Source of the DNA: Streptomyces ficellus
Lineage (GTDB): Bacteria; Actinomycetota; Actinomycetes; Streptomycetales; Streptomycetaceae
Length of the DNA stretch: 64,000 nucleotides
Assembly: GCF_030406405.1 (NCBI RefSeq)
Contig: NZ_JAUEPL010000039.1
Span: 1 to 64,000, forward strand
Reading direction: 5' to 3'
The notes under the pieces: model-generated
Told to the model about the DNA's origin: nothing
The model's input: only the letters and a program-made list of their open reading frames with translations
The model's database searches: none
Program-made: the position numbers and the translations under genes
Shown: positions 8,445 to 15,492 of the stretch, piece by piece
Layout of the letters: the number at the start of each line of letters is the position of its first letter
How positions within the stretch are numbered: the first letter of the stretch is position 1

Positions 8445-9239
8445 CTAGGGGCGACGGCGAGGTTTGCCGCGCTTGCCGCCGCCCTTCGGGCCGCCTGAGC
8501 CGGCGGAGCCGCCGCGCGGGCTCTTGCCGGTCGACTTGCCGGCCGCGGGCTTCCGCCGTGCGTCGCCTGCGCCGGGGCGCTTGGTCTGCTTCCCCTGCTT
8601 CCCCTGCTTAGGCTGGGCCGGGGTGGCGGTGCGACCGCGCGAGCTGTTGACGGTGCGCCCGCGGACGATCCCGATGAAGTCCTCCACCAGGTCGGTCGTC
8701 TCCTCCTCGGGCCACGAGAGCGCGACGCGCGACTGGGGTGCGTCCGTGACCGGCCGGTAGGTGAGGTCCTTGCGGTGGTGGAGGCGGGCGAGCGACTGCG
8801 GGACGACCAGCAGTCCGATCCCGGCCGCCACCAGTTCGACGGCGTCCGCCGTGGTGGCGGGACGCTCGTTCGCGGGCCGGCCGGGCGGACGCTCCCAGTC
8901 CAGGGTGTCGTCGAGGGGATGCAGCACGATCTCGTCCGCCAGATCCTCGGCCGAGACCTCGTCGACCGCCGCCACGATGTGATCCTTCGGGACCACGACG
9001 ACCGTCGTCTCGGTGTAGAGCGGGATCGCGGAGAGGTCCGTCCGGTCGACCGGCAACCGTACGAAGCCGGCGTCGGCGCCGCGACCGCGCAATACGTCGG
9101 ATGCTTCGGCGGCGGACACCGCGACGAGGGTCAGCGGGGTCTCGGGCCGCCGCTCGTTCCAGACGCGCACCCACTTGGTCGGCGTCACGCCTGGGACATA
9201 CGCGAGCCGGAAGGAAGGGGGTACGTCGGAGCCTGTCAC
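8445..9239 (-). CDS. LysR-type effector-binding domain protein lacking a DNA-binding domain, with a basic tail
   Basis: 264 residues. Residues about 10-195 read as a LysR substrate-binding domain (FRLAYVPGVTPTKWVRVWNER, GADAGFVRLPVD, IVAAVDEVSAEDLADEIVLHP, VELVAAGIGLLVVPQSLARLH). There is no N-terminal winged helix. The last 60 residues are a Gly/Lys/Arg-rich disordered tail (QGKQGKQTKRPGAGDARRKP, KGGGKRGKPRRRP) that could bind nucleic acid or a partner. It is divergent from a DUF5997 gene across 58 bp, a pairing I recall from other Streptomyces genomes. Sensor function is inferred. Confidence 0.85.
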   Translation of the reverse strand: MTGSDVPPSFRLAYVPGVTPTKWVRVWNERRPETPLTLVAVSAAEASDVLRGRGADAGFVRLPVDRTDLSAIPLYTETTVVVVPKDHIVAAVDEVSAEDLADEIVLHPLDDTLDWERPPGRPANERPATTADAVELVAAGIGLLVVPQSLARLHHRKDLTYRPVTDAPQSRVALSWPEEETTDLVEDFIGIVRGRTVNSSRGRTATPAQPKQGKQGKQTKRPGAGDARRKPAAGKSTGKSPRGGSAGSGGPKGGGKRGKPRRRP

Positions 9240-9297
9240 CTCGCCAGGTTACCGGTCGTGGTCGGAGGTATCGCACACGCTCGCTACTCTTGACAGC

Positions 9298-9690
9298 ATG
9301 ACGTCGCACAAGAGCACCCAGACCATGAAGCCCGCGACCGCGGCGAAGAAGCTGGGTGTGTACCTCGAGGCCACCCCCACCGAGTTCCAGGAGGGTGTCG
9401 TCTCGCGCAGCGAGCTGAACGCGCTGCAGGCCGATCCGCCGGAGTGGCTGCTGGAACTGCGGCGCAACGGCCCGCACCCCCGCCCGGTGGTCGCGGCGAA
9501 GCTGGGCGTCTCCATCTCGGGCCTCGCGCGCGGCGGGATCACGGAGCCCCTCACCACGGAGCAGATCGACGCGCTGAAGAAGGACCTTCCCGAGTGGCTG
9601 GAGAAGGAGCGCGCCATCCAGGCGGAGGTCCGGAAGGAAGCCGTGCGGATCAAGGAGAAGAACGCGCCGCAGGACGATCAAGCCCACTGA
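9298..9690 (+). CDS. DUF5997 family protein
   Basis: 130 residues, no membrane segment. Conserved core KPATAAKKLGVYLEATPTEF, SELNALQADPPEWLLELRRNG and PRPVVAAKLGVSISGLARGG; the last piece looks like a small helix-turn-helix. The C-terminus is a charged helix (WLEKERAIQAEVRKEAVRIK). The start at 9298 has no Shine-Dalgarno, and a TACTCT element lies just 8 nt upstream, so the transcript may be leaderless. Divergent from the LysR-effector-domain gene; the two may work together, but the function is unknown. Confidence 0.8.
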   Translation: MTSHKSTQTMKPATAAKKLGVYLEATPTEFQEGVVSRSELNALQADPPEWLLELRRNGPHPRPVVAAKLGVSISGLARGGITEPLTTEQIDALKKDLPEWLEKERAIQAEVRKEAVRIKEKNAPQDDQAH

Positions 9691-9845
9691 CCGCGTTCCC
9701 GCCTCTTGTCCGCCCTTGTCCGCGTCGGCCGCGCGCCCCGCAGGGCCGCCACCGGGGAGGGAAGCGGTGCGAGGCCCGGCCCGTGTGGGACTTCCGGGCC
9801 GGTCGGCCGGCGCGGAGTGGCGGCGTACACGGGCAGCCGGCGCGC

Positions 9846-10856
9846 CTACGCGCCGGCCGACTTCAGCAGCTGCTCGATCTCGGTGAGCTCGGCTTCGTCC
9901 AGCGGCGCCACCTGGAGTACGCCGAGATTCTGCTCGAGCTGCGCGACGCTGCTCGCGCCGACCAGCACGGACGTGACGCGCGGGTCGCGCAGCACCCAGG
10001 CGAGCGCCAGCTGCGCGAGCGTGTTTCCGCGTGCGGAGGCGAACGCGTCCAGTGCCCGCAGCAGGGCGAGCCGGTCCTCGGTGAGGGCGTCCGACCTGAG
10101 GAAGTGGCCGATCGCCATACGGGAGTCCGCCGGGATTCCGCGCAGGTAGCGGTCGGTGAGCTGGCCCTGCGCCAGCGGTGAGAAGGCGATGACCCCGGCG
10201 CCCGCGTCGGCGGACGCGGCGATCAGTCCGCTGTGCTCGATGCCCCGGTCGAGCATGCTGTACGGGTGCTGGTTGATCAGCAGCGGCGTGCCGAGTTCCC
10301 GCAGCATCCCGGCCGCTCGAGTCATCTGCTCCGGTGGATAGTTGGACAGCCCCACGTACAGCGCCTTGCCCTGGCGTACGGCGGCGTCCAGCGCCCCGAC
10401 CGTCTCTTCGAGGGGAGTCTCGGGGTCGAAGCGGTGGGAGTAGAACACGTCGACGTAGTCCAGGCCCATCCGGCCCAGCGACTGGTCGAGGCTGGCCAGC
10501 AGGTACTTGCGGGAGCCCCATTCCCCGTACGGGCCCGGCCACATGTCGTAGCCCGCCTTCGTGGCGATGAACAGCTCGTCGCGGTAGGGGCGGAAGTCCT
10601 GGGCGTAGAGCCTGCCGAAGTTCGACTCCGCGCTGCCGTAGGGCGGGCCGTAGTTGTTCGCGAGGTCGAGGTGGGTGACGCCGGCGTCGAAGGCGCGCCG
10701 CAGCACCGCCCGCTGGGTCTGGAGCGGCGTGGTGTCACCGAAGTTGTGCCACAGCCCGAGGGAGACCCTGGGCAGCAGTACGCCGCTGCGGCCGCAGCGC
10801 TCGTACCGCATGTCGCTGTAGCGGTCGTCGGCGGCGCGGTAGGGGTCGGGCTTCAT
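9846..10856 (-). CDS. Aldo/keto reductase, L-glyceraldehyde 3-phosphate reductase (YghZ/MgrA) type
   Basis: 336 residues, full length for the family. The catalytic tetrad is visible: Asp in THLDLANNYG, Tyr in NNYGPPYGSAE, Lys in ATKAGYDMWPG and His in FYSHRFDP. The GPYGEWGSRKYL and GLSNYPPEQM segments are typical of the YghZ/MgrA subfamily, NADPH-dependent enzymes acting on L-glyceraldehyde 3-phosphate and methylglyoxal. ATG at 10856 follows GGAGAG. A CGAAA-c-TTTCG palindrome lies about 160 bp upstream. Confidence 0.9.
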   Translation of the reverse strand: MKPDPYRAADDRYSDMRYERCGRSGVLLPRVSLGLWHNFGDTTPLQTQRAVLRRAFDAGVTHLDLANNYGPPYGSAESNFGRLYAQDFRPYRDELFIATKAGYDMWPGPYGEWGSRKYLLASLDQSLGRMGLDYVDVFYSHRFDPETPLEETVGALDAAVRQGKALYVGLSNYPPEQMTRAAGMLRELGTPLLINQHPYSMLDRGIEHSGLIAASADAGAGVIAFSPLAQGQLTDRYLRGIPADSRMAIGHFLRSDALTEDRLALLRALDAFASARGNTLAQLALAWVLRDPRVTSVLVGASSVAQLEQNLGVLQVAPLDEAELTEIEQLLKSAGA

Positions 10857-11015
10857 GGTGCGGTCTCTCCTGTTGGGCGGTGGGCGGCGGCGGTTCAGCG
10901 GCCGCCGCGGTGTTGCGGGGGCGGGTGGGCTGCGGCGGAGGGCTGTCAGGTCCGCCTCGGCAGTCTCGCTGCGGGGCTGTCGCGGGTCAATCGATTACTT
11001 CGCCGGTGTCGGGGG

Positions 11016-11026
11016 CGAAACTTTCG
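11016..11026. promoter_or_regulatory. CGAAA-c-TTTCG palindrome upstream of the aldo/keto reductase
   Basis: Perfect 5+1+5 bp inverted repeat in the 177-bp gap between the aldo/keto reductase start and the end of the gene behind it. The same core resembles operators described for xylan and sugar regulators in streptomycetes. It is 160 bp from the start codon, so its role is uncertain. Confidence 0.35.
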
Positions 11027-11033
11027 GCCCGCC

Positions 11034-11732
11034 TCACCGGACGCCATGGTCGGCGCAGCACCGGGTGGGGTCAGGGTCCTCGAACGGTACGAGGGTGCCG
11101 CCGGCCGCGGGCATGGTGGCGAGAGTGAGCCGCCCCGCCTGCCAGTGCGGGCGGACGTGCCCCCGGGTGACGAGGCGGGTGCCGCGGTCGGGGGCGCCAG
11201 GCGCGCCGATCACCGTGACCCTTTCGATCGCCGTCGTGGCCAGGAGGCGGGCGACGGTCAGCGTGCCGGTGAGGGCGCCGTGGCCGGGGTAACGCACCGC
11301 GCGCCCCGCGGTCCGGGCGCCGTGCTCGGCGGCGGCCACGGCGGCCCCACCCGCGAGAGCGGCAGGCCCGCGCAGCGGGCGGTCGCGCGGCGCCCGGCCG
11401 TGCGGCGGGCGGTCATGCGGCGGGCGATCGTCCGTCGCCCAGCCCGTGAGCGGGCGGTCCTCCTCCCGCGCGCTCCACAGCGCCAGGCCCCGTTCCGCCC
11501 CGCCGGGCGCCGACAGGCGCAGCCAGGCGGCCCGGGCCGCGGCCTCGTCGGGCAGCGGCAGCGCGATCGACACGGCGATGTGCGGGAACGGGCCGCTCCG
11601 CACCAGGTGCGTGCAGAACAACACGTCGTCGTCCAGGGCCAGTTCGTTCAGTTCGTCGGCGAGCGCGTGCACCTGCCGGTCGGCTTCGGGAAGTTCCCGG
11701 ACCCCGGTGTCGACGCCGATGACGTATGTCAT
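11034..11732 (-). CDS. Protein of unknown function coupled to the PHP-domain gene
   Basis: 232 residues, soluble, beginning MTYVIGVDTG. Two parts: an N-terminal region with a conserved look (ALADELNELALDDDVLFCTHL, HIAVSIALPLPDEAAARAAWLRL) and a C-terminal region (GTLTVARLLATTAIERVTVIGAPGAP), joined by a repeat-rich linker of Asp-Arg-Pro-His units (DDRPPHDRPPHGRAPRDRP). The ATG overlaps the stop of the upstream PHP gene by ATGA, so translation is coupled and the two products are probably made in fixed ratio. No family recognised. Confidence 0.7.
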   Translation of the reverse strand: MTYVIGVDTGVRELPEADRQVHALADELNELALDDDVLFCTHLVRSGPFPHIAVSIALPLPDEAAARAAWLRLSAPGGAERGLALWSAREEDRPLTGWATDDRPPHDRPPHGRAPRDRPLRGPAALAGGAAVAAAEHGARTAGRAVRYPGHGALTGTLTVARLLATTAIERVTVIGAPGAPDRGTRLVTRGHVRPHWQAGRLTLATMPAAGGTLVPFEDPDPTRCCADHGVR

Positions 11733-13426
11733 GAGGGAAGGACCCACACCGGGTTGGAGTAGAACCACAGGTCGCGCCACGGGTCGGCGTCGCCGACCAC
11801 GTCCACGGCCGGGCCCGCCGGGTCCACGGAGGCGCCCATCAGGCCGGCCGCCGAGCGGTTGCCGTCGCTGCCGCGCAGGCGCAGGTACAGGGGGCGGTCG
11901 ACGGGGCCGAGGGAGTACGTGAGGCGGACCGTGCCGGTCCGGCCGCCGGTGTCGTACGACCTGACGACCTTGGCCGTGGGCGCGGTGAAGGTGTCCTGGT
12001 CCGCCACCGCGCCGGTGACGTCGCCCTGGATGACGTCGACCCGCGCCAGCCGCGGTACGAACCCGGCCCAGTTGGGGGCACCCGCGAGGGCGATGTCGAC
12101 CGTGAGCGTCACCTCCCGGCCGCGTGCGGTGTGCAGCGCGCCGCCGAGCGTGGCCCAGCGGCGGCCGTCGAAGACCCGTACGTCGAGGCCGCTGATGAGC
12201 TGCCCGTGGTCGACCCAGACGCGTCCGGCGCGGATGCCGTCCATGACGGCGGCGTACGAGAACCCCTCCGCGCCGACGTGGGTGCGGCTGTACTGGCCCG
12301 GCCAGTAGTCGCCCTCGGTGAGGTCGACGGAGCCGCCGTACACCGGGTCGGTGTGCTTGCCGTTGGCGGCGTAGTCCGAGGCGGGGCCACCGCGTACCGC
12401 CGTATCGGTGTAGACGTTGTGGGAGTCGGAGTTCGCCGTGATCCACCAGGGCTTGCCCTCGGCGAGGAGGCTGTCCCACAGGCCTCCGACGGTGGCGGTC
12501 ATCCAGTCGAAGCCGCCCCAGGTGCGGTACGCCTCCAGGGGGAAGCCCGGGAACGAGTGGGCGCCGGGGCTGCCGTCGTACAGGCCGCGTGCCCGGCCCA
12601 TGCCGGTCTTCTGCTCGATCCCGGCGGCCTGGTGGCCGGGCGCGCCCTCCATGCCGACCGCGATGGCGGGCTCTGCGTCGCGCCAGGCGCGGATCTCGTG
12701 CGGGGAGTCGACGCCCTCGCGGGAGGGGTGGTTGGCGAGCATGAGGACGTCCTTGACCTTGCGGCGCTGGACCTGCTCGGCCAGGAAGTGGAGGCCCGCG
12801 ATGGCGAGGGCCTCGTTGGCGGGGGTGGAGGCGGTGGCCTTGCGTACGCCGCCGTCGTAGGAGGTCTCGAACTCCTTGAGGACCGCGACCTCGTTGCGGC
12901 CGGGGTGGACGAAGACGGTGCCGTGCTCGGCGGCCGGGATGTTCCACTCCAGGCCCTGGAAGACCAGCGTGTCCCGGTGGATGGCGCGGGCCTCGCGGAT
13001 GTCGGGGTTGACCTTCTCCACGCCGATCCTGGCGTGGGTCTCGTTGCCGTGGTCGGTGATGACCATCCAGTCGAGGCCGTGGCGGGCGCCCTGGCGGACC
13101 TGGTCGGTGACGCGGTACTTGCCGTCGTTGCTGTACTGGGTGTGGATGTGGTGGTCGCCCGCGAGCCACAGGAAGCCGCTCGCCCGGTGAGGTGGCGCGG
13201 CGGCGGCCGTGGGTGCGGTGGCAGGAGGCGTGGGCGCGGCGGCGGCCGGGTTCGCGCCGGCGAGCACGCCCGCCGCCGATAGTCCCGCGCCGAGCAGCCC
13301 GGCACGGCGGAGCATCGAGCGGCGGGAGAGCTGACCGGGCGTCAGGGCCTCGTCGGGTACGGCCGGGTCGAAGGCGGGCGGCAGGGTGTCGCCCTCGTGC
13401 CCGTGGTGGTGATGGCCATGGCCCAT
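11729..13426 (-). CDS. Tat-exported PHP-domain metallophosphoesterase
   Basis: 565 residues. A His-rich start (MGHGHHHHGHEGD) precedes a twin-arginine signal SRRSMLRRAGLL at residues 34-45, so the folded enzyme should be exported with its metals. The PHP domain starts near residue 85 with GDHHIHTQYSNDG (metal-binding HxH), then WMVITDHGNE and further His/Asp motifs (MLANHPSREGVDSP, TANSDSHNVYTD). PHP enzymes are metal-dependent phosphoesterases of the amidohydrolase-like fold; the substrate is not known. ATG at 13426 is picked for the GGGAG site 5 nt upstream. The His-rich N-terminus could serve in metal loading. Confidence 0.85.
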   Translation of the reverse strand: MGHGHHHHGHEGDTLPPAFDPAVPDEALTPGQLSRRSMLRRAGLLGAGLSAAGVLAGANPAAAAPTPPATAPTAAAAPPHRASGFLWLAGDHHIHTQYSNDGKYRVTDQVRQGARHGLDWMVITDHGNETHARIGVEKVNPDIREARAIHRDTLVFQGLEWNIPAAEHGTVFVHPGRNEVAVLKEFETSYDGGVRKATASTPANEALAIAGLHFLAEQVQRRKVKDVLMLANHPSREGVDSPHEIRAWRDAEPAIAVGMEGAPGHQAAGIEQKTGMGRARGLYDGSPGAHSFPGFPLEAYRTWGGFDWMTATVGGLWDSLLAEGKPWWITANSDSHNVYTDTAVRGGPASDYAANGKHTDPVYGGSVDLTEGDYWPGQYSRTHVGAEGFSYAAVMDGIRAGRVWVDHGQLISGLDVRVFDGRRWATLGGALHTARGREVTLTVDIALAGAPNWAGFVPRLARVDVIQGDVTGAVADQDTFTAPTAKVVRSYDTGGRTGTVRLTYSLGPVDRPLYLRLRGSDGNRSAAGLMGASVDPAGPAVDVVGDADPWRDLWFYSNPVWVLPS

Positions 13427-13633
13427 GCCGGCTCCCGCGTCTCGTCGTTGGTCGTTTCGTCTGCGGTCGTTTCGTCGTCGGTCGTGCGCTGCCGACACTC
13501 GACACGGAAGGTGAACCTCGAACAATCACGGCCTGATCAACCGGCTGCCGGTGCATGACGATTGGTTTCGTCCCGCCCGGTTTCCCCGAGGCGCTCTGTA
13601 CGGCAGGTGCGCCTGCCCTGAAGCTATGGGCCC

Positions 13634-14992
13634 ATGAGACGACTCCTCGGCACCCTCGTCGCGGGCAGCCTCCTGGCCCTGGCCGGACTCACCGCGTCGG
13701 GCACGGCACCGGCGACCGCCGCCACCCCCTCCCCCGCCCCCGCTTCCGCCATCCCCTCCTCCGGGACCTTCGACGTCCTCACGTACAACATCGCGGGGCT
13801 GCCGCTCGGCCTCGGCGACAGCGATCCGGAGACCAACACCCCACTCATCGGTCAGCGCCTGGGCCCGTACGACATCGTCAACGTCCAGGAGGACTTCAAC
13901 TACCACGCCTCTCTGTACGCGAACGACACGCACCCCCACCGCACGGCCACCAGCGGTGGCGCGGGTATCGGCGACGGCCTCAACACCCTGTCCGACTACG
14001 CCTTCGAGGACTTCCAGCGGGTCGACTGGACCGACTGCACGGGCACCGACTGCCTGACACCGAAGGGGTTCACGCTCGCCCGGGTCCGGCTCGCCGAAGG
14101 CGTCTTCGTGGACCTCTACAACGTCCACACCAACGCCGACACGACGGACGCGGCGCTCGCCGCCCGCCGCGCCAACATCCTCCAGCTCTCGCGCTTCATC
14201 CAGGCCAACTCGGCGGGCAACGCGGTGATCGTCATGGGTGACACCAACACGCGCTACACCCGTACCGGCGACAACATCCGCACGCTGCTCGATGACAACG
14301 GCCTGACCGACGCCTGGGTGCGGCTGGTGCGCGGCGGTTCCGTGCCCGCCCAGGGCAGCGACGCGCTGGTCTGCGACAAGGCGGCGCCGACCAATGACTG
14401 CGAGGTCGTCGACAAGGTCCTGTACCGGGGCGGCGGCCTGGTGAGCCTGACGGCCACCCGCTACAGCAACGAGTGGGCGTCGTTCCGCGACGCGGCCGGC
14501 GCGCACCTGTCCGATCACTACCCGCACGCGGTGAGCCTCTCCTGGTCCCTGCGGCCCGGCCTGCGCGCGAGCGACTTCTTCGGCGGGCCGCACGGCACGG
14601 CCTTCAACGACGCCGACGACCTGCCGGCCACGCCGACGCCCCGCACCCTGACCCTGCGCGGCGGCGCCCGCCTCGACGCGATATCGCTCACGCACGACGG
14701 CGGTACCGCGCTCCGCCACGGCGGCACGGGCGGCACCGCCACATCGCTCACCCTCGCGACGGGTGAGCACCTCACTTCGGCCACCCTCACCCGCGGTGAG
14801 AAGGACGGACGCACCCGGCTCTTCTCGGCTTCCTTCGCCACCAACCGCGGCCGCGTCCTCTCCGCCGGATCCCCCACCCGGGACACGGTGACGTTCACCG
14901 CCCCGTCGGGCTGGCGGATCGTCGGCTTCACCGGTCGGGCGGGGAACGAGATCGACAAGCTGGGGCTGGTGTACGCGCCCGTCCCCGGCTGA
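13634..14992 (+). CDS. Secreted endonuclease/exonuclease/phosphatase-family protein with jacalin-like C-terminus
   Basis: 452 residues. A Sec signal peptide (about residues 1-30, ending ATAA) is followed by an EEP-fold catalytic domain: LTYNIAGLPLG, VNVQEDFNY, VHTNAD, VIVMGDTNTRY and LSDHYPH supply the expected Asn, Glu, Asp and His residues. Such secreted actinobacterial enzymes are often called sphingomyelinase-like or phosphodiesterases. From about residue 310 a jacalin-like lectin domain (GGPHGTAFNDADD, GWRIVGFTGRAGNEIDKLGLVY) may bind sugar or membrane. Divergent from the PHP gene. The exact substrate is open. Confidence 0.85.
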   Translation: MRRLLGTLVAGSLLALAGLTASGTAPATAATPSPAPASAIPSSGTFDVLTYNIAGLPLGLGDSDPETNTPLIGQRLGPYDIVNVQEDFNYHASLYANDTHPHRTATSGGAGIGDGLNTLSDYAFEDFQRVDWTDCTGTDCLTPKGFTLARVRLAEGVFVDLYNVHTNADTTDAALAARRANILQLSRFIQANSAGNAVIVMGDTNTRYTRTGDNIRTLLDDNGLTDAWVRLVRGGSVPAQGSDALVCDKAAPTNDCEVVDKVLYRGGGLVSLTATRYSNEWASFRDAAGAHLSDHYPHAVSLSWSLRPGLRASDFFGGPHGTAFNDADDLPATPTPRTLTLRGGARLDAISLTHDGGTALRHGGTGGTATSLTLATGEHLTSATLTRGEKDGRTRLFSASFATNRGRVLSAGSPTRDTVTFTAPSGWRIVGFTGRAGNEIDKLGLVYAPVPG

Positions 14993-15108
14993 ACCTGTCA
15001 GGGGGCGTGAAGCCGGGTGGGCGGGCCGTGTCGTCGTCGGCCTGCATTCGTTGCACATTTCAGCAGCAAAGACGGCATACCTTCTCCCCCTCACACACCT
15101 GGAGAGAC

Positions 15109-15384
15109 ATGTCCACTCAGCCCCGCACCCGACTGATCGCGGTTTGCGCCGGCATCGCGGGCGTGAGCATGGCCGGCGCCGCCCCGGCCGTCGCCGACCA
15201 GCCCCCCGCGGCCCTCGGCGCGCCCATCACGACCGACCTGAACAGCACGGGTCCCCTCGGGGCGCCGCAGTCCCCCGGGCAGGCCTCCCCCCTGCCGGTC
15301 GGCGGCGCCCTCCTCGGAAGTGGCCTCCTCGGTGGCCTGCCCGCCGGTGCCCTGCCCACCGGCGCCCTGCCCATCGGAGGCTGA
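15109..15384 (+). CDS. Small secreted protein, Gly/Leu/Pro-rich
   Basis: 91 residues with a Sec signal peptide ending near APAVA (residue 29). The mature part is only about 60 residues, rich in Gly, Leu, Ala and Pro, and ends in a short imperfect repeat (GLPAGALPTGALPIGG). GGAGAG lies just upstream of the ATG. Related small exported proteins are common in Streptomyces, sometimes cell-surface associated, but there is no assignable function here. Confidence 0.7.
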   Translation: MSTQPRTRLIAVCAGIAGVSMAGAAPAVADQPPAALGAPITTDLNSTGPLGAPQSPGQASPLPVGGALLGSGLLGGLPAGALPTGALPIGG

Positions 15385-15492
15385 ACGCCGCGCGGCCGGA
15401 GCACGCGGTCGGAGCCCTCCTGAACAGGTGGCCGTCACGTCCCGTAGTAGGGGACAGCAAGGTCACCCGTACAGAAAGGGGGGCGATGAGCC

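Noticed and set aside
11034..13556. 840-codon minus-strand frame across the PHP gene region
   Set aside because: Only its last 232 codons, starting at the ATGA overlap at 11732, look like a protein; the rest is an Arg/Pro-rich shadow of the PHP gene.
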